From Arenicola marina (Eukaryota > Annelida > Polychaeta > Arenicolidae): a stretch of DNA of 64,000 bases. Numbering within the stretch: position 1 is the first letter of the stretch; every line of letters starts with the position of its first letter. The notes under the pieces were generated by a model that saw only the letters and a program-made list of their open reading frames with translations, made no database searches and was not told where the DNA came from. Shown piece after piece: positions 46,651 to 59,489 of the stretch. The translations under genes were made by a program, and so were the position numbers. The stretch spans positions 42,504,035 through 42,568,034 of the forward strand of contig OZ025256.1 of NCBI GenBank assembly GCA_964019135.1, written 5' to 3'.

Positions 46651-49519
46651 TAGCCCTACACCTTGTACCATCGATTGGTCGGGCCGCCGGAGGCAGGGGG
46701 GGGGAGGGGGGGCGGGTGAGACGCGGTGGGGGGGGGGGGTAGAGTGGCCTGGGGCGGGAGAGAGGTTGGCGAGCCACACAAACTCAATCCCAGACGTGAC
46801 TTTTATAATAATACCCCTAGTGGCAGTGATTTTTGTCTCTATTTCCGGGGGCCCTTCTGCCCTCTAGTTACTGGCGGGTGCCAAAAGGACAAGGCTGGCA
46901 AATTAGAAGATTGCCTCAACCCAAATCCCCCCTCCCGTCATATCCCTTCTTTCTTATCCCCTTTCTCTCTGTCTTTTTTTATTTAACTTTCATTCCGGCC
47001 ATGTTCAGCTGTTTAAGGAGCCGTGCTTTGTTCTCCATCATGACTCACAGCGGGTGAAAACGGTCTGAAACTCTGTGTCGGCTGACTAAGTCACACCCCC
47101 TGCATATTGGGAAACAACTTTCAATCATCTGTGCACCAGATTCACATCAAATGTTAATCCATGACAAAACCTCATAATCAGAAAGCCTGGAAGGGGTAAA
47201 TGGCGACACGCGACTCATTGATATTTGCAAAAACGTCATTATCGTCATTTTCGTCATTATCAAACATTCAAGTCGACACTTTTTATGTCCTAACAAACGG
47301 CCAAGTCCACAGTCTCCATGTCATTTTCAAAAGCCGACTCGACCGTCATCGTAAAGCTGCCAATGTCATTACCAAGCAGTGAAACCTGCTTGGTTGTCAT
47401 TATCAAGACGTCGAAATGTCACAATCAAACGGCCATTGACGTCATTATCAAACGGTCATGTCGACAGACTCAATGTCATTATCCAGCAACCAAGCCGACA
47501 TCTCTACATCCCGTGCTCGTCGTTTGACGCCATTTTTACTCCGTTATGGAAGCTGATTTTTCACGCCGCAACCCCTACTCTACCACCATCCCTACCCCTC
47601 CACCCCCCCCCCCCCCGCAACCACCATCCCTAACACCGCCCCCACCCCCATCCCGCAACTCCCTGTCCTCTGGTGACTCTGAACCAGGCGCCCTATCTTC
47701 AATCACGGTCGGTGTTCAGATTGCATCCTCACTTTCGCCCTCAGTCGATTTTTTTTGGCGGATGCAAAACAACTACCCACCGCGCAGCGCTACCATGGCA
47801 ATCTGCGGCGTCATACCGGGGCACCGGCCCCAGGGACCCCCACGGTACCAAATGGTAATACGTGATGAACGACCCAGCGGGGGGAATGCCCCCACCCGCC
47901 CGACCCTCACCCCACCTCCTCCTTCCCCTCCCATCCGCTCCACCTCCGTGTCGTAAAACAAGATCCGCCCACTCCGTAATTAGCATTCTCCTGTTAAGGC
48001 TTCGTCAAAGATAAACACAGCCATTACGTCATGATACCCGCCAGAACAGAATGCATAGATATTTAGTTCAGACGGGAGTCACGCTGGGAAAAAAAAGTCC
48101 CGCATAATTACGCTGACGGTTAATTATAGGTGGACCCCAGGGTCCTGACTTGCTATCCCTGCAACCAGATATCCGTTGCATGTTTTACCCTTTTGGCCAG
48201 ACAACCATATCTCATGGCTGATCTCAGGGGCATGGGGAAGTTCGCAATTTTGTGAGCGATAATACATCATTTTTTTTAAGAATGTTGACAAATTTAGTTT
48301 AATATCCGCAGATGTTTGGCTATAATTGTTTTGTATTTGCGCTGTAATCCAAGCTCATTGGGACTAGTCCTGCCCACTCAACGCCATTAACTAACCGTTA
48401 CCCAGGGTGACATCCTCATCTGTTAATGGAGGCTGACTCCAGAGACTGGGGAGAGGAGACACACGATTCACTGGTCGGTAAAGGGAGGGGGAGAGGATGG
48501 AAGAGGGAAAAGGTTAGATGAAGAATTATATTCCACAGAAAACGACAGAAGCAGACTTCAGACCGCTCCGCCCCCCCCCCCCCACTCCCCACCTCCATTT
48601 CATCTTGCCATTGTTAATCAGCTGGTCTAAGATATATTGTTAATGTGCTTGAATTTTGATTCAAATTTTTAGACTTCGGGTGCATCATCCGCGACTGATT
48701 ATCTACCACAATTTGCAAGTTACTTAGAATATTAGATAACTCTATAATTCCCTCGCAACCCTATCGAAGTAGAAAGGCCTATTGTGACTAGACTATTACA
48801 TCATCCTGTACCTTTCCAGATCTTTCCATCTATGCCACAGATATCGCGGCAGAGAGCGTTCCGATTAAGCTATAGTCCAACGTCAAATTTAATCATCAGA
48901 ATTATCCTTCGCTTCGAACTATGTTTTCGAGTTCGATCGAGGTCAAAGTCGTAAAGCACTTTGAACCCCGTGTTAGTCTGAGTTCGAGTTTTTGTGTAAC
49001 TCTCCCATTGTGATCGTACGACAACGGAATGTCTATATGTTTCAAATTCTATGTCGAAAATACAAAATTCAACCCAAACGACCATCTAGAACCTTTTGTG
49101 ATCCCCGCCTCGTTGAGGTCAACCGTGAGGTTGGCGGTTACGTGGGGAAGGGGTGATGTGAGGATTAATGTGCATCCTCTGCTGGCAGATTGCTCTGCCG
49201 CGCCAGGTTACGCCATAAGCACATCATGAAGCATACCATTCAACAATAGCTGCTGACAACTGCTGTCATTCGTGTAGCCGTGTCTCCTCCAAATACCGCA
49301 CTCTATATATGCTCCTGCGTCCCAAACCCAAATTTGCATAAAATGCCTTTTTTGTCCGGAACAAAAATGTGTTCATCGTGCACAGTCCGCTCTGTGTGGC
49401 CTTTTCGAGAGGCCATGTCTGTATGGTCGCAGAATAAAGATCTTATGTCTTTCTTCGCAATGAGTAGGGGGTTACACCCGGGGACATGGCTCCACTCCCC
49501 CTTCCTTCTCCCATCTCTG

Positions 49520-49829
49520 TTTTGAATTTAAATCCTGAACGCCTGTGGACTATCCAGAGTGAAACAAACTTGTTCACCGGAGCGGAAGTTGGTGGCCGGC
49601 TTTATATCCCTGCGCGCCTGTTCGCTGTTCGGTATTCTGTGTGATGTCGACCGCGGCTCACTAGGACGTCCGCGCGATAAACTCCTCCGCGCAGTTTTAT
49701 GTTGAAATTGTTATTTTACAGACTCAACGAGATATAAATCATATATGTATCATAATTGTGAGATACTTTTTTTCTTAATGCCAAAATGTAAAAAATCTAA
49801 GATGGCGCATGTAAGTAGGCTGCTTTAAA
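49520..49829. repeat. Family X, copy in unit III
   Basis: Full length. The GATGTCGACCGCGG site combines features of the unit I and II copies. Confidence 0.75.
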
Positions 49830-50705
49830 GCGTCCTGAATGTACAACCGACCCTATGCCTGTTTGCCTGTTAGCTTCGTGCTCTGTACGCCTGGTGCCTG
49901 GATGCATCAATAGCATAACTCCTCCATATTGTGATGAGAGCTTCGCGCTAGACATAGTAACCTTGGCCGTATATCATCTGACCACAGTTATACAGCCACT
50001 TAGGCACCATGGATCCCCATTAATAGCGGTGACAGTCCATTCAAAGCTGATTTACTATAGATGGTAAATATTTGGACGCGAGGCAGTTGATGTGGCTGTG
50101 TTTGTTGAGTGGCAATTTACTCTAGTATCGGGAATATATCACCAGGCCGGGGTAATAAACGGGCTGACTCAGGAAGAGGCAGGGGTCACCCAGTGGCAGA
50201 GGTCACCCAGTGGCCGGGGTCACCCAGTGGCCGGGGTCACCCAGTGGCCGAGCAGATAAGCGTTCGGTTAGTATCGGGTGTGGTCTGCTAGGCCAGTTCA
50301 GGCGGGGTTCGAATGTTTGTGCAGGGTAAAGATCCTATGTATTTCCCGAAGAAATGTTTCCTCTCTCTCTCTCTAAGTTGCTCCTTCTCATTGTCGCGAT
50401 ACGGCTTACGGCGTTATAGTTAAACCGACTAGCCAATCAATCAGAAAGAGTCTGTTGAGTATGGTGAGAATTGAGTGGATGCTGTAACATATATGGTCAT
50501 ACAACTATGGGTGAACTAGACAGATGATGGGAAGCCATGGTATCTCTGGGATAACGTTCCGCATCTGTCGCAGAAGCACATGGAATGTTGCGTTTCTTTG
50601 TGTGGTTTATCTATCATACCATTCAGTTACGCGAGGTCTCCATCATTGTAATTACTTCATTGATTGCAATTATATTAGATTGTAATATTGCTATAGATTA
50701 TAAAA

Positions 50706-52837
50706 TACATCAAAGCACGACAAGCAACACGCGAAAGCTTAGACCAGCATGCTACAGCGCGACTGTTGAACAAAAGCGAAACAGCTTTATGAGGTGTCTG
50801 AATTTATATAGAAAGCGCGGATCTGATCAGGATAGATGTGATATGATAGCAGCTAGAAAGGCCTTTAAGGAGGCAGTCAGATCACATAAGTGGGAACGAG
50901 AGAAGAAATATACACAGGCCCTACTTCAAGCACGGAATAGGAACGCCTTTTTCTTCGCACGTCTTTTATGAATATTTTAAGGGTTTAGATACCCCGGACT
51001 ATGATGTGGATGACGTTGACGAGTCAGTAGCAAGCCTTGTAGATGTTGACAAAATATATTTAGAGCTTAGCACTGAGTTTGTGTATGAAGATATCCGTAA
51101 CGCGGTCTCACAATTAAAACTCAACAAGACTCCAGGATGTGACATGATTATCAACGAGTTTATTATACACGGAATTGATATACTTGTCATCCCCATAACG
51201 AAACTTTTTAACCATCTCTTGATGAAAGGTTGCTTCCCTAGTGTTTGGTCGGAAGGTTTAATTATACCGCTATATAAGAAGGGCGATATCGACATGGCTA
51301 GCAACTACAGAGGTATCACACTATTGAGCTCACTGGGCAAGCTGTTTACACGAGTTATTAATAATCGTCTGGATACCTGGGCTGATGAACACGGTATCCT
51401 GTTGGAAGCGCAGGCAGGTTTCCGTAAGACATATAGTACTGTCGACCAGATATTTGTACTTCAAAGTCTTGGGTCTCATGCTTTAGAACAGAGACGTCGT
51501 CTATATTGCGCTTTTATCGACTTCAGAAGAGCCTTTGATGGAGTAAATAGGAAGTGGGTTAAGTTAATCAAAAATGGATTAAGGGGACAGCTTTTGAAGG
51601 TTATACAGAATATGTACGAACAGGTCAAGTGCAAAGTTTTACATTTTGATGGCACGACCTCCGAAAGCTTCGACTCCGCTATTGGAGTTCGGCAAGGCGA
51701 GACACTGTCTCCCTTCTTGTTTTCTATGTATATCAATGACATGGATGAATATATTAGGAGACAATGGGTAGAAGGAATCTCCATAGGACAAACGAAGTTA
51801 TTTTTATTGCTGTACGCTGATGATGCTGTCTTAGTCTGCGAATCTGAGGAAGAGTTACAGAAGTCATTAGATGCCTTAAAACGATATTGTGACGAGTGGA
51901 AATTAGTAGTTAACAGTGGCAAAAGCAAAGTGATGATTTTTCACAAAGGAGGAAGTCTACGTAAAAGCCTCAGGTTTTATCACAATGGAGAAGAAATCGA
52001 CATAGTTAACACTTTCTGTTATTTAGGCGTTGTATTGTCCTCTTCTGGCAAATTTTACCAAACGCAGAAAACTTTAGCTGATCAAGCTACGAAGGCTTTA
52101 TTCCAGATGGAGAAATATGTCTGTAAATTTCACTCTCTCCGTCCTACCCATCGTATGGAGTTATTTGACAAATTGATAAGCCCAATATTGAATTACGATG
52201 CAGAAGTTTGGGGTTTCCATACTGGCCAGGCAATCGAACGAATTCATAATAAATACTTGAAAAAATCTTTGAAGGTTAAAACCAGTACCCCCAAACCATA
52301 TAGCTAGGAGTGAGCTCGGCAGATTAGACATGAAAACTCAGAGGTTGATAAAGATAATCAGCTACTGGGTAAAGGTTATACATTTGAATGATTCACGATA
52401 TGTTAAGCGACTGTATAAGGTGTTGTTGGAAGATTTAGAGTTAGGACGACGTAACTGGGCTTTGCTGGTACGTGATTCGCTAATGTCGCTGGGGATGGGG
52501 GATGTCTGGCTCTGGCAGTCCGTTGGAGATATCCAGGCGTTCATGTACCTCTTTAAGCAACGGGCGAAGGATTGTTGATTTCCAAACGTGACAAGCCGAG
52601 CTATCGGAAACCTCTCGTGGTACGCAATATTTACAATATAGTGTTTTGCCCATGCTTCCTTCATACTTTGCTAATGTGGAAAAGAACAGATTTATGCATT
52701 CTTTAATTAAGCTCCGAACCTTTAGCCACCGCCTCCGCATTGAAACTGGGCGATGGCACAAGCCAAAGCCACTGCCCGTGGAAGAGAGGTTGTGTAGCGT
52801 GTGTGGTTTGTTAGATGACGAAGTCCACTTTGTTAAG
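50706..52837 (+). mobile_element. Decayed LINE, unit III
   Basis: Near-identical to the unit I copy, with the same three frame changes. In the RT I count two base differences by eye over about 1.3 kb (one changes Phe to Leu in GQFLKV, the other is silent in HGILLE). This makes it the product of a very recent copying event. Confidence 0.9.
51006..52307 (+). pseudogene. LINE reverse transcriptase domain, unit III
   Basis: A 433-codon frame with all RT blocks present, YADD included. It begins at GTG inside a frame open further upstream, so it is not a gene with its own start. Like its unit I twin it lacks endonuclease and ORF1. Confidence 0.9.
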
Positions 52838-53435
52838 ACGAAAATTATGTCGGTGTAATTCAAAATTCACAAAAAAAGTGCGGAATGACTATCGACTAAG
52901 TTCGTAGATGGGCCATGTAGGTCAAAGGTCAAGGTCCCAGGAATTTTTCGAAATTCGCTTAACCATTGAAAGATAGGACCAAAAATCGGAACAATCACCG
53001 TAGCGTTCGAAGTTTCGACTTAGTGACGCTCAAACTTATTTCACGTGTTGGGCTCATATTTACCTTGTATATTGTCCTGAATTTTCGCAAATCGCCGGAA
53101 TAATTTTTCTGCAAAATAATCCCAAGTTTAACATGGGACTCTATTGGAGCATTTTGGCGGGAAGATGGTCTCCTCAATTTCTCAATGAAGGGTACAAGTC
53201 AGACAAACAACACCTTGGGTGCAACATGACATTATTATTTGGGCGCGAAGTGCTATATCGGTCCGGGTCACTCTTCCAAAGTCAGGATCACAGCAACGTC
53301 AAGGTCACGAAACATGTTTTCCCGCGTAACTCAGTTAATATTGGGTCTAGAGATCCGCGGTTTGTTTCAGAGTATTTAAACAGGCGCAAAAGTTATGTGG
53401 TCTCAGATTTCACATCACATTTATAGTTTTTTAGT
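52838..53435. repeat. Unclassified dispersed repeat, unit III
   Basis: Matches 31353-31950 with single-base differences only. Confidence 0.7.
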
Positions 53436-54867
53436 TATTGCATGATCAAATTGTAACCTAAGAAAAATTATAACAAATTGGAACGTAAGCCAATGGCCAC
53501 CCCCCCCCCCTCCCACACACACACACGCCCTCCTCTCCCCGGCAGCCACATCCCTTTCCCCGGACACCCATGCCGCTCCAACACGTCCTGTTGCTATGTA
53601 TGACTCGCCCTTTAACATGCGCTATTGGTTAGTCAGCGTCAGATAAATAAATCACAAGAACGATGAAAATTGGGTGATGTATACTTGTCTCTTAGAACTC
53701 GCGTTCCACCAGTTGGGCGGCCGCCTGTATAAAGCCCACCACAGTTAATAGTGGACTAGCGGGGCTCAAATCACACGCGCATACCTTTGGTTATAGTCCT
53801 GCTTTTCAACGACAAAGCTAAAACCATTATAAATAAATAATTTAGTACGCGGAAACTCTGATTCTGGAAGCTATACTAATTTAGGCCAACAATTAGTTTA
53901 TCAATAATATTAGCCAGTTTATTGTCACAAGAACAAAACACAAATTACGTTCATTCAGTACATTTTGTAAGACATTCATCCTGACAAGAGCAGAAACCAA
54001 AGGCTTAGTCGCTCAAATTAGGTTAGGTGATTTGAGCTGCAAATTATATGGAAGTAAGCTAACAAAGAAGAAACGCGATAAAAGAACAAGTCAAATAAAT
54101 ACACATAGAAGTATAGGAGCCATTGAAGATTATATAACGTCACAACTAGCCACAGTAAAGAATAACACATCTAAAAGCACAAATATATTTATCGGAAAAC
54201 ATTTTTAGTATGATATCTTTAACTTATTTCTTAAACATGTATTTAGACGTGCCAAAATTAACGTTCCTCAGCCATTTATTAAATATACTTTGATCATTAT
54301 GAGGTACTACTATGAAGAAATACTATTTCTGCTTCGCGTTTTACTCAAACATGCTATAATTATCGCGTATTGTCAACCTAATTTAATCTAATTTATACTT
54401 ATAAGACATCCAGTAAATATTTATTAAGTTCTTATTCGCACGTACAGGGCGATGTCTTCCGCTAACGTTAATGGCGATATGTTCCGCCATCCCATAATAA
54501 AGACGTTCCGCGAATTTATAGCCAGGCGTTCCGCCATTTGTGGCGAAGTTTTGTGTTTAAATATTTGGTAATACATTTGCCCGATCCAATACCAAACACT
54601 ATTTTCTGTTTTTATATCCAGGGAACAAGCTGCGGGCGAGCCAACGAGTTACGTAAAGTACAATACGATGCTAGTTAAAACATTCTGAACCAAATGTCAC
54701 CACACTTCCACGCAGGGCCCCATCATGTAACTATAACCACTTTTCATACCATTGTAATATCGCAATTATTTGAAATGTTTCCCGCCGCACTTAACGGACA
54801 TAGAATTATTATTGCTATTGAACATGTTTCCGATAAGATTCTGATGGTTACACAGTTATCCCATGGG

Positions 54868-54974
54868 ATGGGGTGGGGTGGGGTGGGGTGGGGTGGGGTG
54901 GGGTGGGGTGGGGTGGGGTGGGGTGGGCTGGGGTGGGCTGGGGTGGGGTGGGGTGGGCTGGGGTCGGGTGGGGT
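54868..54974. repeat. (TGGGG)n array, unit IV
   Basis: A few units shorter than the unit II array but with the same TGGGC interruptions at its right end. Confidence 0.9.
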
Positions 54975-55024
54975 AGGCTACATTCAACATCCTGAGATCC
55001 TGTATTGACTGTTTGCATAAATTC

Positions 55025-55430
55025 GTAGGTGTAGGTCTTGTAGGTCATAAACGTCATACATTTTGTAAAGGACGAAAAATGTTAAAGGTCATACAATTTT
55101 TAAAGGTCAAACATTTTGCAAAGGTCATACATTTTGTAAAGGTGATACAATTTATAAAAGACATACATGTCATGAAGGTCATACATACTTTTTATGCAGG
55201 TCATACATTTTATGCAGGTCATACAATTTATGCAGGTCATACATTTTACGCAGGTCACACATGTTATGATGGTCATGCATGTTATGAAGGTCATACATCT
55301 TATGAAGGTCATACATGCTATGAAGGTCATGCTTGGTTTGGTTGGCATCCGTCCGTCTGCATAAGACGATGGATTCATGAAAGTCATAAAAATGAAGGTC
55401 ACACTTGTTATAACGGTCATACCGGCCACC
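55025..55430. repeat. AGGTCATAC minisatellite, unit IV
   Basis: Essentially identical to the unit II array. Confidence 0.9.
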
Positions 55431-55759
55431 AATGATGTTCCCTTCGTCCTTCGTGTTCCCTTATTTCTTCCCTTGGGATCTCCCAAAGCAGCCCAATGGT
55501 CCTTCCGTCTACCAGCCTTTCCACGCAGGCCTACACTTACGGACACTGCTTAGAGAGGCTATCAACAAAATCACCCTTAACCCAAAAACTTATCTGCAAA
55601 AATGAGCCCCGCTGCTTAACATTGCCGCTGACAAGGCAATTATACTTGGCAAGTCAGTGTCCTCGAAAGGAGCTGCGAGTGGTCGGAGCGACAAGAGATG
55701 CCTGCCTTCACGTGTGCTTCTGACCTCGCCAGGCCTTGTCCCTAGTGGGTCATATCTCA

Positions 55760-55965
55760 GCCCCTCCACCCCTCCACCTCTCCAACCCTCCACCACTCCA
55801 CACCCCGCCACACCCCAGCCCCTCCACCCCTCCACCCCTCCACACCCCGCCACACCTCCGCCCCTCCACCACTCCACACCCCGCCACACCCCAGCCCCTC
55901 CAACCCTCCGCCACTCCACACCCTGCCACCCCTCAACACCCCGCCGCACCCCACCACCCTAGCCC
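55760..55965. repeat. C-rich minisatellite, unit IV
   Basis: The same unit order as in unit II. Confidence 0.9.
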
Positions 55966-58436
55966 TACACCTTGTACCATCGATTGGTCGGGCCGCCGGA
56001 GGCAGTGGGGGGGGGAGGGGGGGCGGGTGAGACGCGGTGGGGGGGGGGGGGTAGAGTGGCTTGGGGCGGGAGAGAGGTTGGCGAGCCACACAAACTCAAA
56101 CCCAGACGTGACTTTTATAATAATACCCCTAGTGGCAGTGATTTTTGTCTCTATTTCCGGGGGACCTTCTGCCCTCTAGTTACTGGCGGGTGCCAAAAGG
56201 ACAAGGCTGGCAAATTAGAAGATTGCCTCAACCCAAATCCCCCCTCCCGTCATATCCCCTCTTTCTTATCCCCTTTCTCTCTGTCTTTTTTTATTTAACT
56301 TTCATTCCGGCCATGTTCAGATGTTTAAGGAGCCGTGCTTTGTCCTCCATCATGACTCACAGTGGGTGAAAACGGTCTGAAACTCTGTGTCGGCTGACTA
56401 AGTCACACCCCCTGCATATTGGGAAACAATTTTCAATCATCGGTGCACCAGATTCACATCAAATGTTAATCCATGACAAAACCTCATAATCAGAAGGCCT
56501 GGAAGGGGTAAATGGCGACACGCGACACAGGGATATTTGCAAAAACGTCATTATCGTCATTTTCGTCATTATCAAACATTCAAGTCGACACTTTTTATGT
56601 CCTAACAACCGGCCAAGTCCACAGTCTCCATGTCATTTCAAAAGCCGACTCCACCGTCATCGTAAAGCTGCCAATGTCATTACCAAACAGTGAAACCTGC
56701 ATTTGCTGTTATTATCAAGACGTCGAAATGTCACACAATCAAACGGCAATTGACGTCATTATCAAACGGTCATGTCAACAGACTCAATGTCATTATCCAG
56801 CAACCAAGCCGACATCTCTACATCCCGTGCTCGTCGTTTGACGCCATTTTTACTCCGTTATGGAAGCTGATTGTTCACGCCGCAACCCCTACTCTACCAC
56901 CATCCCTACCCCTCCACCCCCCCCCCCCCAACCACCATCCCTAACACCGCCCCCACCCCCCTCCCGCAACTCCCTGTCCTCTGGTGACTCTGAACCAGGC
57001 GCCCTATCTTCAATCACGGTCGGTGTTCAGATTGCATCCTCACTTTCGCCCTCAGTCGATTTTTTTTGGCGGATGCAAAACAACTACCCACCGCGCAGCG
57101 CTACCATGGCAATCTGCGGCGTCATACCGGGGCACCGGCCCCAGGGACCCCCACGGTACCAAATGGTAATACGTGATGAACGACCCAGCGGGGGGAATCC
57201 CCCCACCCGCCCGACCCTCACCCCACCTCCTCCTTCCCCTCTCATCCGTTCCACCTCCGTGTCGTAAAACAAGATCCGCCCACTCCGTAATTAGCATTCT
57301 CCTGTTATGGCTTCGTCAAAGATAAACACAGCCATTACGTCATGATACCCGCCAGAACAGAATGCATAGATATTTAGTTCAGACGGGAGTCACGCTGGGG
57401 AAAAAAAGTCCCGCATAATTACGCTGACGGTTAATTATAGGTGGACCCCAGGGTCCTGACTTGCTATCCCTGCAACCAGATATCCGTTGCATGCTTTACC
57501 CTTTTGGCCAGACAGCCATATCTCATGGCTGATCTCAGGGACATGGGGAAGCTCGCAATTTTGTGAGCGATAATACATCATTTTTTTTCAGAATGTTGAC
57601 AAATTTAGTTTAATATCCGCAGATGTTTGGCTATAATTGTTTTGTATTTGCGCTGTAATCCAAGCTCATTGGGACTAGTCCTGCCACTCAACGCCATTAA
57701 CTAGCCGTTACCCAGGGTGACATCTCATCTGTTAATGGAAGCTGACTCCAGAGACTGGGGAGAGGAGAGACACGCGATCCACTGGTCGGTAAAGGGAGGC
57801 GGGGGGGGGGCGGGAAGGGGAAAAAGCTTAGATGGAGAATTATATTCCACAGAAAACGACAGAAGCAGGCTTCAGACCGCTCCGCCCCCCCCCCCCCCCC
57901 CCCCCCACTCCCCACCTCCATACCATCTTGCCATTGTTAATCAGCTGGTCTAAGATATATTGTTAATGTGCTTGAATTTGATTCAAATTTTTAGACTTCG
58001 GGTGCATCATTCGCGACTGATTATCTACCACAATTTGCAAGTTACTTAGAATATGAGATAACTCTATAATTCCCTCGCAACCCTATCGAAGTAGAAAGGC
58101 CTATTGTGAACGGACTATTACATCATCCTGTACCTTTCCAGATCTTTTCATCTATGCCACCGATCTCCGGCAGAGGGCGTTCCGATTAAACTATAGTCCA
58201 ACGTCAAATTTAATCATCAGGAATTATCCTTCATTTCGAGTTCATGTTTTCGAGTTCGATCGAGGTCAAAGTCGTGAAGCACTTTGAACCCCGTGTTAGT
58301 CTGAGTTCGAGTTTTCGTGTAACTCTCCCATTGTGATCGTACGACAAGGGAATGTCTATATTTTTCAAATACTATGTCGAAAATACAAAATTCAACCAGA
58401 CGACCATCTAGAACCTTTTGTGATCCCCGCCTCGTT

Positions 58437-58820
58437 GAGGACAACCGTGAGGGTGGCGGTTATGTGGGGCAGGGGTGATGTGAGGAGGACAACCGTGAGG
58501 GTGTCGGTCTACGTGGGGAAGGGGTGATGTGAGGAGGACAACCGTGAGGGTGGCGGTTACGTGGGGCAGGGGTGATGTGAGGAGGACAACCGTGAGGGTG
58601 GCGGTTACGTGGGGCAGGGATGATGTGAGGAGGACAACCGTGAGGGTGGCGGTTACGTGGGGCAGGGGTGATGTGAGGGGGACAACCGTGAGGGTGGCGG
58701 TTACGTGGGGCAGGGGTGATGTGAGGAGGACAACCGTGAGGGTGGCGGTTACGTGGGGCAGGGGTGATGTGAGGAGGACAACCGTGAGGGTGGCGGTCAC
58801 GTGGGGCAGGGGTGATGTGA
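58437..58820. repeat. 48-bp minisatellite, eight copies, only in unit IV
   Basis: The ACAACCGTGAGGGTGGCGG landmark starts at 58441, 58489, 58538, 58586, 58634, 58682, 58730 and 58778. Units I-III hold a single copy at the matching place (27635, 36964 and 49119), so the array expanded in unit IV alone. Confidence 0.95.
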
Positions 58821-59224
58821 GGATTAATGTGCATCCTCTGCTGGCAGATTGCTCTGCCGCGCCAGGTTACGCCATAAGCACATCATGAAGCATAACATTC
58901 AAAAATAGCTGCTGACATCTGCTGCTGTCAGGCGCTGGCTCGTCTAGCCGCTTCTCCCCCAAATACCGCATTCTACATATGCTCCTGCGTCCCAAACACA
59001 AATTTGCAGAAATGCCTTTTTTGTCTGGAACAAAAAAAATTTCAACGTGCACAGTCGGCGCTGTGTGGCTTTCTCCGGAGAATTTAGACTTTATCTTTAT
59101 CATATGGCAATGCAACAAGATGATTTGTCCTATACATTAGCGAAAGAGATTCTTGGGACCTGCTGTATAAGTAGCTTTCACTTGTTCAATCTTGAAAGTA
59201 AGTGAAAGGACGGATGAGTTCTTG

Positions 59225-59485
59225 TGACATCTTGATCTGTATAGTCAAACTGAACATTTTGTTACTGCCTTTCGGGACAGATCTGACCTTAGGACGCAAC
59301 CAGAACACAAAGACGCATCTTGATCTGCATATTCAAACTGAACATTTTGTTTCTGCTTTTCGGGACAGAACACAAAGCCAGAACACAAACCAGATTTTGA
59401 TCTGCATACTCAAACTGAACATTTTGTTTCTGCTTTTCGGGACAGCGCACAAAGCCAGAATACAAAGCCAGAATACAAAGCCGCT
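59225..59485. repeat. Three imperfect ~80-bp tandem repeats
   Basis: Each copy has CTTGATCTGCATA or a variant, then CAAACTGAACATTTTGTT, CTTTTCGGGACAG and ACACAAAGCCAG. The last copy ends with a smaller AATACAAAGCC duplication. Confidence 0.85.
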
Positions 59486-59489
59486 CCAC

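Larger units (their letters stand above)
44891..54865. repeat. Large repeated unit III (mosaic)
   Basis: The leader 44891-45306 matches the unit I leader. Then to about 50100 the sequence follows unit II at diagnostic sites (CTTCGAACTATG, TCATTCGTG, CTCTGTACG, no MITE). From about 50150 to the end it follows unit I almost perfectly. It lacks unit I's 23376-23565 block. Confidence 0.8.
54866..59100. repeat. Large repeated unit IV (truncated)
   Basis: It starts with the same CCCATGGGATGGGG junction as I/II. To about 57400-57690 it is nearly identical to unit II. From there to about 59100 it is plainly more diverged, then homology ends before family X and the LINE would appear. Confidence 0.8.

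Noticed and set aside
29521-52307. Reverse transcriptase frames as host genes (telomerase-like or domesticated RT)
   Set aside because: The motif set and C-terminal region are those of a LINE. The frames share ancestral breaks and lie inside duplicated repeat units.
24381-56179. Pro/Ser/His-rich and Gly/Trp-rich frames over the C-rich minisatellites
   Set aside because: They translate the repeat in several frames and change length with array copy number between units.
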